A stretch of 64,000 nt of DNA from NCBI GenBank assembly GCA_029891345.1, contig CM056995.1:84135895-84199894 (forward strand), given 5' to 3'. The notes beneath the pieces are model-generated. The model made no database searches. It was not told where the DNA came from and saw only the letters and a program-made list of their open reading frames with translations. The position numbers were made by a program, and so were the translations under genes. Source of the DNA: Dryococelus australis (taxonomy: Eukaryota; Arthropoda; Insecta; Phasmatodea; Phasmatidae). Within the stretch, counting starts at the first letter, position 1; the number at the start of each line of letters is the position of its first letter. Shown here piece by piece: positions 11,507 through 24,783 of the stretch.

Positions 11507-12159
11507 CTGCAAATTATAACACAATAAATGTAACATTATTATGAAAATGATTAACAAGCACTTAAAATACAACACCCAACAATCTGTAACACACAATACA
11601 CCATACATAGTTGACACATGACCGGCTGGGGCGTGGCTCTACACGTTGGCTTCTTGCTGTTGGGTTCGAACCAATGTTTAGGGAGGTTAATTATAAATCC
11701 TAATTTGGAAAAATAGGTTTTGACAGGAGTGATTTTTAAAGTAACTATAGTAGAGGTTTTATTCTGTGATGCCAGTATAGTGAGGAACATGGGTCAGGCA
11801 GGGACCTTTTAATGCCTGGTAGGGACGTAATCGACATCAGCTGTCGCAACCCTTCTTACAAACCCTGCACTTTACCTTGAGGTGATTAAGAGGAAGTGGA
11901 TTCCTCCTCTGCAGCCGGCTCAGGCTGTAGAGGGTTCCTGCAGGCTACTACGCTGTGAAATATTCAGAAAATTGGTGGAGAGCTGTGGGCGATGTTAAGA
12001 AGAAGGTCTGGATTACACAACCAACAACTGTCTACACCTGATGGTGGTTCCTCTCCCTGCCTGAAGGGCTCCAGAATGGGATGAGGAGGGCTTTCTACTC
12101 TTTCTGGTGGGGGATACAATGGGGTAGGTATTTCACCGGAGGTATAACTTGTTGATAAG
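11507..12159. other. Intron start, unidentified GC-richer sequence
   Basis: From about 11600 the sequence becomes GC-richer and resumes after the hAT insertion at 13962-14420 (both sides contain CCGGAGGTAT or CTCGGAGGTATG words). I infer an older repeat split by the 12160-13953 element, but I cannot name it. No supported ORF. Confidence 0.4.
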
Positions 12160-13953
12160 TAGAGGTCCGGAAAATTATCATTTTGAAATGTGTATTTTAG
12201 CATTTTAAAAATGAAATTTAGCATTTTGTAGCATTTTTAAATTAAAATGTAGCAAATTAAAGCATTTATGAAAAAATTGGGTTTTCTAAAAACTGGTTTG
12301 TTAAAATCACACATCAAATTACATTAACAAAATTTTCACATAAACAGTAGCCAATAACAGTAACAATAAATAATTTACGAAATTATATTATCAAACAAAA
12401 AACTTAGACCATGTTCCATTCCTTGCACTGATGCGACCAGCTGTATAGCCACCAGTTTTTGTTCCATTACTCTATGCGTTTAGTGCTGGGTTGGGGAACG
12501 AAACAACTTCCATGCTCTATTTTCAGCGCATAAATTGAGCGTTTTGTTTACGAATGGCAAGACATTTACATATACGCCGATGACAAATCAGTGATCCTAT
12601 CGTACAATTTAATAGGATAACTTGTTTACAATTGTCATGAATGTAAATGGTGCATAATAAAATTAATCAAATATTAAATATTTAAGAGCCACCATGTGTG
12701 GAAAATTTTGCTTGTATGGAAATAACATTCACATTATATTAACTTCAAAAATTTTTACTTCAATGAAAAAACCAAACTCAATACACACATAGTTCGTATT
12801 CATACACACACAACACACACACAAAAAAAACCCACACACACACTTTGGCCAAAGTTAACCTTACACTCGTTGAATTCACGATATAATAGGCAAAGAAACA
12901 ATTATTATTTACACACTACAAGTGTTGAAAGTGCAATTTTTTAGGCCCCGTGCATTTCAATAATTATAGTAACAGTTTACAAAAACATTATTTACAGAAC
13001 ACGCAAACTTACTGTTAGTTAAATTTGCAACCTCTTAAAAAAGTGTTTTCCTATGGAAATCCTTACGAGTTTACTTCACCAAAATACATTTTTTCGTCAT
13101 TACCATTATATAATCTAGCTGCAGAATCATTCAGTAAAATCAACACTGCACACGTTTCCTAAAACCAACAAACTTGCTCTTGGTCGCCGCCGATGCTAAC
13201 CTCCAAATACGCACATTTCTGCATTTTCCCGCCACTGTGACGCCAATGCATGAAGAACTTGTGCTTGTGCTCCTTTTATTCTATTGGCTGAAGGATTTAT
13301 GTACATGGCACAAAATAAAACTGTGCCACTGCCTACATGTCTACACGCCAAAGATGTTCCTATACAACAAGAAATAAAATTGTGTCATTTCCTACACGTC
13401 TACACGCCGAGGATGTTCCTAAACAACCGTTTCGTAAGAATACCTTCCATTTCGCTATGCACACGTACATGTTTTTAATCACAATAATAACAAAATATGC
13501 TGCTGCCGATAACAATAAAAATATACAGGTCACATTAAATAGTTAGAAGATTGTATACATGTGCCATTGATGTAAACTATGTAGTGTTGTGGTAGTCAAA
13601 AACGGCACTGATAGCGCAAGGGGCATAGCTATTTGGCAGCCATTTTGGATTGAGTGCTACATGTGTGTCTCAAATCTTTGACATCCGAAAAAAAAAAACT
13701 ATTGTTTACAATAAGTTTCCCATGAATACGAACACCGTCCATGAGTATTTTTAAGTCCGAAAATGAGATAAATTTTTTATTTATTTACGTTAAAACTAAC
13801 AAAGTAAAGACCATTTGTGAAGAATTGAGTGCATTTACAGAAATGTTTTGCATTTATCGCTAGATCATAAAAATTTAGCATTTTATTGTGTATAGTGTAA
13901 CTTTTCACATTTTATCACAGTTATTTCGCATTTGCGAAATTTCCGGGATTCTA
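12160..13953. mobile_element. hAT-type element with perfect 8-bp target duplication
   Basis: Identical 8-mers TTGATAAG flank the element at 12152-12159 and 13954-13961. Ends are TAGAGGTCCGGAAAATT (left) and, on the other strand from the right, TAGAATCCCGGAAATT. Subterminal GCATTT/AGCATTTT words occur near both ends (12200-12260, 13850-13880). The interior has a (CA)n stretch near 12800 and a 59-base tandem duplication at 13313-13428. No intact transposase frame is seen, so it is non-autonomous or fully decayed. Confidence 0.85.
13313..13428. repeat. 59-bp tandem duplication
   Basis: Units 13313-13371 and 13372-13428 both read AAATAAAA(C/T)TGTG(C/T)CA, then CTACA(T/C)GTCTACACGCC, then GATGTTCCTA. 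They create the repeated peptides seen in short plus-strand ORFs, which I do not regard as genes. Confidence 0.8.
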
Positions 13954-13961
13954 TTGATAAG

Positions 13962-16900
13962 CTAGTGGTATTGCCCTCGGAGGTATGTATTGCTTGTTGC
14001 AATCTCCTCCATATCCCTCCTTTTCGAGAGTATGGTATAAGGAAGGTTAAGAAGGGCCTAGATGAGAACAAGCTGGTGACTCCTACTCTGTTGTGTTTGG
14101 CCTAATATTCAGACTTGCAGCAAACGGCACCCGAAGTCGTTACTTTCGTCTGGCCCCGGAGGAGGTGGTGGTGGACAGAACGCTGGTATTGTTCAAGCTG
14201 CTTCCTGTCCGAATACCTGGGTGAAGACTCCACAGGGGGTTGATCAGACTAGGCAATTCCAACTCCATTCCGGCCCCAAGAAAAGCGTTGATGGAGTATG
14301 GAACTACCTAATCTACTCAATTCACCAGGTGGATGTGTTCCTAGTGAATTCGGGCTCCTTCGATGGACTATCAAATTGGCAGAACTCAAGCGGCCTCTTA
14401 ATGTACGGGTAATTAACTTTACGTTTGCGTAATGCCAGCTTGACCCGTCTGGTTAGGTTTCACAGGATTACCAATACTTCCAAAAACACCAGATTACAGA
14501 AATAGACTAAAATACACGTGTTTTTATGAATGGAGCAATAAGGAACACAGTGGAACACAGTGAATAATTAAATAAAAATTACTAGTGAGTTACGTAAATA
14601 AATGTATCCTAACTATCGAGGGTGTTCTGAGGGAACTTAAGGGGCGAACGAACGTCTGGTACATTTCAATTATAATCATATAGTTGCAATTTAAATCTTC
14701 TAAAATATTTTAATTTTCTCCTTTTTCTGTTCCAACAACATTTGACACATTAATTTTCTTCTCAAATTCATAAAAATCAATAATTCTTCAAAGTTAAAAC
14801 CATCTTGCAGCATTGTATTCAACGTTATTAAGTATTCTCCTTAAAAATTATCTTGCAGCAATTAATTCCTTCATATTAAAACACAGCATATATATAATCC
14901 ATTAACGCTTTATCTGCATTTTTAAATCAAACCTTTCAAAAATCTCCCCATGTATGACGTGCTTGGTTGTTCCCTAAATACGCCCTGTATCACACATGTT
15001 TTATACTTGTCTTCATTAAAGTTACTTTTTTTTTTCTGCTAAATTGAAATGTTATTAATATTTTATCTATAAATTATAATGCTTCATTTATAAATGATTT
15101 GAATAAAAACAGTGAGAAAATACGTGTGTAGTAACGCCTAGTGTGAAATAGTTCTTATACAAAATACTGTTACAACAGAGTGCACACGTATCCGGTTGTC
15201 CCTCTGGTGTAATCTTCCAGATATAGTTAATCTTAATTTGCAACGAGACGGAGGAATATCCTGGAAGTAGAACTTTAGCAGGGCTTCAGAAAAGGCCAAA
15301 GATACAGTGAACTAACTATAGTCACATTTTTATTACCTTAAAATACACACAATCATCTTCAGCTGTTGGAGAATTCCTTCTTAAGAAAACTAATTTTTAT
15401 CAGCCTTATTTATGTTGTCTCATGTCCTCTGATTGGCTGTTGCCTAACTATTACACATTTCTCCACCAATCAGCAATGGTGAGATGAGAGACAACTAGGC
15501 TCATTTTGTCTATTTCTTTTGTTTCACTAATATTAAATTCCACTATACCCTCTAGAAAGAAATGAAAAATAATAAACATTAATACTGAATACTGGCTATA
15601 AACAACTGAATCTCTATGTAAATAACTATCAAAATAAACCAAAGATTATACTGTTAACTCACATAATAAATATCAGTATTTTGAAAATGATATTAAAAGA
15701 AAGTGACAACATAAGTAAGTACTTTTTAATTATATATAATCAAATTAATAGTAACTAAATGTAAATACACCCCAACATCTGCAATGTTAAACGTCTACGA
15801 GAAGGGCATTGATGTTGGGGTTAACACCGTTTGGTGGCGAGAACAGGTCTAGAAGGGACGTAGTCGTGACCTTACCAGGGACTGGAGTGAGCACGGTGAG
15901 GGGGGGGGGGGGGGGAGAGTTTAGTAGGGGACGAAGCGACATCTTCAGGAGCCTCTGGTGGTGGTTTAGTCTCCCACCAGAAGCGATGGCAGCTGTTGGT
16001 GGTGTCCTCAGCGGTCGTTGAAGAGGTGGTGAGGTTCTGGTTGGTGAGTCTCCTTACTGGTAGAGATCCCAGCTCCAAGAGGCGGTGGAATCTCCGGCGG
16101 TACAAGTGGTCGCGCACCCCGATGACTACCTCTTCGGCCCTGAAGAAGGCAGTGGAGGAGCAGACACTTGAAAATGTTGGCTATGAAAGCCCTTTTATAC
16201 TAATTTCAGATGAGCTCGGAAGGTGAGGGGTGGTGGTAGCCTCGGTTGCAGAGATTAAGAACTCCAGGATGCTGCAGCAGCACTTTCATCCCTTATCTCC
16301 TCTGCGGGCGTTGATAAATTAGGTGCTGCCCTCCAGTGACACGCTATGGCACTAGTGTGATCATTGGAGAGAGCCAGCGGCTCGGCCAACAGTACAATCT
16401 TGCGGCAGAGAAGCGTTGGCGTGACAAAATCTGGGAAAGTCTGGTGAACAGTACAAGCTATGATCACATATCTGTAGTATATTGATGGCACCAATGTACC
16501 CTGTAACCATGTGTCCCACCTTATCAGTACTCTTTGGGGTGACCTGTCCCATTCTGAATGGCGTGCTCAAAAATGGGACAAAATTGTAAAGAAGTGTATA
16601 CATTGTAAATGCGCAGTAAAGCACCATGCACCAGAGTAAAGAAATATAACTAAGTTTAATGCTACAATTCCGTATTTTTGCGTATATAGGATGCACATTA
16701 AAAAAAACCATCTACAAAAAGTGGGGTGCAAATTATTTATGAGAAATTTGCATTAAAAAAAAAATCACCCCCCCCCCCCCCCCCCCTCCCTAAACATGTT
16801 CACAAATTTGCCAACATACAGTATGCTTTAATGTTTTAACTTAGTTTTAAGGAAGTCAAAAAAAAAAAATACAAATTAATAGCTCATCACTAGCACGTAA

Positions 16901-17929
16901 AAAAAAACATAAATCAAATATGAAATAGCTTCATAACTAAGTAAACCTTTCTCTTTTATTATGCGTAGCTTAAAATTAATTAAAAAGTTACTTTTTGGAA
17001 TACTGCGCAACTAGCGGCGGAAATTTTCCTATGTCAAACTCTCCCATAAGAAATTACGTTGTGTTCCTAACACGAGTAGAATAAACCTTAGTGTGGCCGA
17101 AACTGATACATGAAAGCAACGAGAAAAAGGGCAGGAGGCGTTGTGATGACAGAGGCGCGACAAGGTAATATCCTTTCCTCTCTAGATACTCCTGCTCTTT
17201 GTTCTGTCTGGTGGAATACTACATTGTTGCCACTTTTCAGCCGGCAGAGGCCAGTTGGCGCGGCGATGACACACTCAATGGGAAATTAATTAGTTCGACG
17301 CTGCCATAGTTTGCTGTTAATGTGCCGGTTGGCCTCCGCACTAGCATGAGGAGGTCCAGCAATATTTATAAGAATATAAAAATTCAGTGCGGCATATACT
17401 TGAAATATTAATTATCCCTAATTTTTCATCAAAACTTCTGGTGCGGGCCATACACGCCAAAATACAGTAATAGTATTAGTATATCTTACGCAGTAAACAC
17501 AATGCCTGCTGGCAAAACATATGTTCTCACTAGTAACAGAAGTATGCAAAATGAAATTCTTTGTACTTGTCATAATGTTTGTTTGGAGTACATACTGTAA
17601 CATTATACTGTTGATTTAAGCATTTAGAAAATTTTGCCTTTACGAGACATCTGATGAAATATGTCATCCATTTTCCTTGTAGTTTAGCATGCTTTAAGCA
17701 TTGAACACCTATTTCTTTTAATTATTAAATTGCAACAAATTTTTCTACTGTTATTTACTAAAACACCTTGTATCATAAATTTGTTGCAAAATAGTTGTAC
17801 GAAATATCTATACATTGACGCATGATGTCTTTTCATCATTATTAAAATGACTTTTATTCATCAGTGCGAACTACTTAGCAGCATATCTCAACGGAGCTTG
17901 ATTGTTTCTACTCTACAAGAGGTCAGAAC
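13962..17929. other. Intron sequence without recognised gene
   Basis: This is mostly AT-rich. A GC-rich block at about 15780-16300 includes a 16-base poly-G run (15900-15915) and an inverted pair CCCCAACATC/GATGTTGGGG at about 15771-15820. A 19-base poly-C run lies at 16768-16786. The GC-rich block has overlapping ORFs on both strands with low-complexity residues; none matches a family I know. Confidence 0.5.
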
Positions 17930-18990
17930 TTGTACTGTCTACCCATGGCAAAAGATGCACACTTCACGCCCGAAGAATTGTACCGTTCACAGGCCAAGCC
18001 TCAGAGACTACGCATCAAGGTAACAAAGTACTATAGCACATTGCTGCATGGCACTACTAGTATAAATTGCAGAGGCTGCAGCAGCTGGATCCTGAGCCAG
18101 CCGGGTTACGTCATATGTCTAGAGGATATAATGCCGCCACCCCCTCCACCAAGATCAAGGGCAAGCTAGGAAGAGTGTAAATACTGCGGCTCGGCCCTTG
18201 AAACGCCAGTTTGTCCTGTTCCCGAAGGAATCATTGGCTCTGCTTGGTCTTCACCGCACTCCTGAGTAGGACCACTAGCCACCTGATCCAACTCCACGAG
18301 TCTGGTTTTAGTAACTCTTTCCTCATGCCCTTCTTCTGTCGAAGTTGTATCCGTAAGAGAATAAGAAGGGCAGATACCATCTCCAAGCCATCTCCCCGCC
18401 GAACTCGCGCACCTCAGTCCCCTGGAGAGAGCACAAGCTATCTTCCGTCTAGACACCAGCATCACCTGAACCAGCACCAGAATGCTTCATGCCACCCATC
18501 AAACAAGATGGAGAAACTCACCCCATTTTCATAGCATAAACATACCTGAGTGGCCAAGACACTTCCTATAAATAGCTAACCCATAGTTTTGGGCTTTCCC
18601 GATTACCGTACTTACCCTGGTAACAACCAGCACCCACTATCACTTGCCTGCCTGCACACCAAGCTCCAGAGCTGGCACTAGCACCCCTCCATCCAAACCA
18701 CTGCAGTTCCAGCAACCACTGCCGGTCAACCATCGCCCAGTAAATCCCGTGGGAGCGGTCCCGCCTAAATGGAAGATCTTATTTGCTATACTAGATTTCG
18801 TGCCCTGCTAGAAAGCTACATGACCAGTGCTGTATACTGGTCGGGCTCCACTTCCATGCAGCGACTAGAGATCCAACCTCACCTCAGGTGCATCTTGTCC
18901 TAGCACCCAGCAAAAACATTTGGGGCAGTGACGTACCTCAGTACCCAAAGGATGTCTGCATCAACATATTGCTACTTTTACATAACGTAG
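17930..18990 (+). repeat. LTR-like fragment, diverged
   Basis: The block shares CCAGAGCTGGCA(C/G), a GTAAA-CCGTGG(G/C)AG segment and GATTTCGTGCC with the blocks at 8825-9405, 32354-33480 and 1-1063, in the same order and strand. The ORFs at 17930-18169 and 18211-18534 are not recognisable proteins. It is probably a remnant of a retroelement in the ATP13A1 intron. Confidence 0.35.
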
Positions 18991-21900
18991 GACCAAAATA
19001 TAGGTAATCTGCACAAAATTTTGTACAACTGCACATTTCTTGGTTAATACAATGGTACCTACTAACTTCTTAATGACAGGTGATGTTATCACCTGTAAAA
19101 TGTTCACAGGTGGAAGAAAGTTATCAAATCAGGTTTAGACTACTCACAAATTTGTTGTTTCATCTCATATTGTCACAGACATTTTGCAAAACCTAACTTT
19201 AATTCAAAATTTTTTGAAAGTGTTTCTTACTAATCATATTGATAGTGCCAGAAAAGTGTTTAAGATAGTAAGTGTGTACATCCAAAAAACTTACACAAGA
19301 GCAATCATACATGAACTCACTAAAATGTGTTACGCACCTAGTTTTCACTTAGCTAGGTATAAATTGGCAAAAAGTTATTGCATTGTTGAGAGTTACGTGT
19401 CATTTCTTCAGTTACTTTTGCCCTTGCCCTCTTTAGACACAATGTGTCTGTGGCACCACATGATAAATTACACACACAAAGTATGTGTAATTTACTACAC
19501 TTTTAATTACATACTAACAAAATATCATCCTCCCACATCGTAAATACGTATGCCACATGGCAAACAGATGCCAACATGTTTTACAGAAATCCACCGCAAC
19601 AAATATACAATGACAATGATAATTTTTTTTAAAACAATCGACCCTATAGTACCACGTTCAACAGTCCACGAATGAATCCATAATATTTGCTGGTTTAATA
19701 TAATAAAGCTGTATATTTGGTTTCATAGCCACAAAAATAAAATGAATTAAAATAAATAAATTAATTAATTAATAAAAATAAATAGTATTTATTGTGAAGA
19801 ATGCTTAAAAATTTATTTTTGAAATGGAGTGAATTCAGAAGTATTGTGACTGTTGGATCAATACAAGAAATTTCCCGTTATATTTAATACCCACAATTTA
19901 AAACAGCATGTATGTATTCATGAGATTTAAATAATTACAATTATGGCTAGTTAAGATATTCAGAGGCTACCAACTTTTTTCTCAAAACTAGTAATATTAT
20001 CACGAACTGACAGAATCCACGAATTAAACATGTTCTCTTTAAATAAAAAAGAATACAAAAAAGGGCATGGCTGTGTTACAGACATGGCAAAGATGACGGA
20101 ACTTGGTCCAAACTTTTAGGGAAAGTCACTAATTTTTCTAAGTCCTGAATGATCCTTAATTTTGTGAAATGGTTTCTAAAGTCCTTATTTCCAGTCATTT
20201 GAAACACATTTGTTTCAATCTTTAATGTATCTTAATAAAAATTATACATGTTTAAACCACCCAGGTTAGGTTAGTCTCTTTTCCATCCTGCACACTCAGT
20301 TTCATGAGCACGTATGCCACTGGCATTCTTCGACACAAAGGCACAGGTAAGCAAGATGAAGGGTATACTGTATCGCCACAGCAGTTTAGTTTGCATTTGA
20401 AGTTGTGTCAAATTGGTTGTGTGTTGTGTTGATAGAACTTTATTTTGGTGAGTTATTTGAAGCAGTGTATTAATATACAGCAATCTTCAATTGCAAGATT
20501 TTTAATATTGTGTCATTATTAAAGAGTTTAGGCAGTGCTCCAATAGACAATTTTGTAATTAGCAAGTTTCAATTTGGATGCTGTCAGCAGTCAATTGATT
20601 TGCATTTAAAACAACATATTGAATAGTTAATAACTTAAAAATTGAAAACCACAATTAATGGAATACACTGCTTAAAATTAAACATAAAACATATGCTTAG
20701 TTAACAAAATAATCATATTACAACAATATTTGAAAATAATTACAGATGTAATATTTTACAAGCAAGAAATAGAAACAATACAAGTAAACAAAGCAGTATT
20801 GGTCCTTACAATTTGAAAAATTAGTTATCACAAAACTTAGTTCTTTATTTAAAAATAAGTTTTTTTTGCCCATTTCCGCATATCATTATCCAGGTTAAGG
20901 TAACATGGAGGAGATCTGATTATTTAGTATTCATGTTGGGTTTCAGTACATTTTTTTTGCAAGGTTTCAAAGCTTGGTCACAATCATTTGTGCACATATC
21001 AGACATCTGCATGAGAATGTGTACATACTCAAAAGGAAAAATGTTGTTCATAGTGACACGAAGACACAAACTCATCTTATGTTCAACCAACCACACACAA
21101 ATTTCATGTAAATTTATTTCTGGAAATGTGCATCATTATATATGAATTTCAGCACCACCAAAATAAATTAGTGTTAGCCAAGGAAATACGTAAGGTATGG
21201 GAACACTAAAGTGGGGTACTACTGTAGCTACAAAGCTTACGGTAAATAACTTAAAAGGTAGAATGAAGATAAGACCTAGAGGCAAGATGAAGTAAGAGTC
21301 AAGAATGACAAGGCAGATGGATTGAAGAAGACCGTTGTGAAGGAAAAGATCTCTATTGTTGAAGATGAAGCAAAGCTTAGTCAATTAATGTAGCAGCAAA
21401 GATAAAAAACAAGACACAACTACTTGACGACACAAGCAAAAGATAGACTGCCATAAATAAAAATTGTACGGCAATTCATATAGCATACAAGAAATGCGTA
21501 ATGGTGTTAAGGTGAGAAGGCGAAGTACAGTGGACTCTCTATCTACCATTTTTCAGGGAGATATAGATGAATAAATATGGGGATTAAAATTCATTTCTTT
21601 ACAGTCATCAAAAATAAATTATTCAAAACCACGTCCTCTCGATTTTCTCATACACTTACACCTGTTGCAAGTTATGCTGCACTCACTAGCTCACGCATTA
21701 TTTGACGACAAAAGGTGTCGAATAGGTTTTTCCAGGATATCAGTTTATTCAAAATAATTGTATCTATTGAAATAAAATTAATATAAATCCCCATATCTCC
21801 CTGCAAGAAGATAATGAAGATGAAATTTAGACACTGTACTATCAGTCGCTATGATGTTTAAAGAATTTTTGGTGATAAGGGGAGTTCAAGTACAGTGGAC

Positions 21901-22263
21901 TCTCAAAGCACCAAAAATGGATTTACAGATAAACCGAATCAGCAGTTAAATTTAAGTGGTCCTGGCAAAATTCCTACATACATAATGATAAAATTACCAG
22001 CTTTTATCGTTCATCACATATTGCATAAATCAAAATACGTATCTTTCAGTCCTGTCACATGAGATTTCCCACAATAGTTTTTAGGCTGGTAGTTTAGGCA
22101 AACGTCTAATAACTAGACGTGAAATACGTTAAACATACCACAGTTTATCATCACTGTGACACAGTGCTCCCCAGTTGATCTGATGGTGTCGGTGACTTGG
22201 AAAGTCTGGCATGCTCTCTCCCTTTACAAGCATGACAAGACGGGAAGGGGTTACCTAACAACT
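18991..22263. other. Intron sequence; possible pogo-like ends at 21528 and 21893
   Basis: Long AT-rich intron. TACAGTGGACTCTC occurs twice in the same orientation (about 21526 and 21891). This resembles pogo/Tigger termini after a TA target, but I cannot find an opposing end for either. Between them CAGGGAGATAT...GGGGATT appears in inverted orientation (21556 and 21790). No coding region is supported. Confidence 0.4.
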
Positions 22264-23550
22264 TGACGCATGCCCGGTTATAGACTGTTCAGCATGATTG
22301 TTGTGGTTTTAGTGTGCTAGACCAAGTGCACGTTTCGCCGGATGTGCGGTGGAAAAGATACGTAGCACATCCAGTAGGAGCAGTCAGGATTGCTCATAAC
22401 CTTAGTGAGGCGGTGCAGTCCCTGCTGCTTGGCAGCTAGATGAGCGATCTTTGTTCCCTATGCCGTCTGCTGCACCTAGAGTTTGGTTTGCCGCTGAACA
22501 GTACACATTGTGGACAACACACGAGAAAATATTTCCTATAAAAGTGTTGTCCAGTAGCCACTTAGTAGCATGAGCTCGGTGTCTCCGGCGATCCCCCACT
22601 GTAGCGGGCAGATCAGAGAAGTTGAGCCATGCGGGCCACCACTGCTTCTACTGGATGTGATATTCAGCCAACGCCAGGCTGCAACACCCAAGCCAATACC
22701 TCCTCCAGCATCTGAGTGCTCTGGTAGGGGATAATAACCTAGGCTTGCTGCCTCTCCTTGGTTGAAAGTATTCCTAGTGGTTGTGGCTCCTCAGTTCCTT
22801 CCATCCAGCACATGGGTGCTCGGGTGAGGAAGCAACAGGCGGCCGTCTAATGGGTGTGTTACCAGACTGGAGGACTCCAGAAGGGGTTCCTCAGTCAAAG
22901 CTAGTTCAGATTTAAAATGTATCCGGTTTCTGTCAGCAGTGAATAGTGCGAATTATTCCTAGTGGGCGAAGAAGATATTACTCTGAAAATAAAAGCATGT
23001 GGATAGAGAACAAAGATATATTTATTGAGAACTCCATAAAAACAGTGACCCGCGCTATCTCCTACCAAGCAGACGGAGTACTGAAGGTAACCTACGTTAG
23101 CCAGGTGAAGGCGACCTGGTCCTAGGCTAGAGAGAAAGGTTGAACTAGAAGACTGGTTAAATTACTACTGAATTAAAACTATCTAATTGCAGGTGTCTGG
23201 AAGAGACAAAAAGAAGTTCCTTTACTGTAGTAGCCAGGTATATTCGTGTTCGATGATTGTCAAAGACTATCGCCGTCACAGCGAGCAGCCACGAGGGCTG
23301 CTGAAGACTTGAGGTTCGCTGGAGACCCCAGTACTAAGGCGTGCTCGGGGTTACTCGAAAGAAGCAAGACAAATGACTGCTGGAAACCCGCTGCACACGG
23401 ACTTATAAAGTCAGAAGTGTAGGCTGCCACGGCGGGTGCGGGGAAGGTGTGTGATGTCCTTCTGATGTGAGGCCAACATGGGAGGTGAGAACCCTCTTGC
23501 CAGAACTTTGCTTTGTGGATCTTCGGTGGCGCTCGGCCGCGCCCCGTACT
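22264..23550 (-). repeat. Truncated LTR of the A/B family (minus orientation)
   Basis: It starts TGACGCATGCCCGG at 22264 and runs collinearly with the element B LTRs (39230 and 55599): GCTAGACCAAGTGC, GTGAGGCGGTGCAGTCCC, AATATTTATTGAG-like polyadenylation region (about 23010), GTGAGAACCCTCT and GATCTTCGGTGGCGCTCGGCC. Similarity stops near 23548, about 380 bases short of the expected LTR start, close to a (CT)n(TA)n microsatellite. No primer-binding site follows its 3' end on the minus strand. Confidence 0.75.
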
Positions 23551-23579
23551 CATTATATTAGGTTTGTAGGCTTGTAGGT

Positions 23580-24779
<1,200 letters not shown>

Positions 24780-24783
24780 TTAA

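Noticed and set aside
11630..11690. GGTTCGAACC-type word suggesting a tRNA T-loop
   Set aside because: No acceptor, D or anticodon stems can be placed around it.
21528..21905. Two CAGTGGACTCTC pogo-like termini as one element
   Set aside because: They are in direct, not inverted, orientation, so they cannot be the two ends of one transposon.
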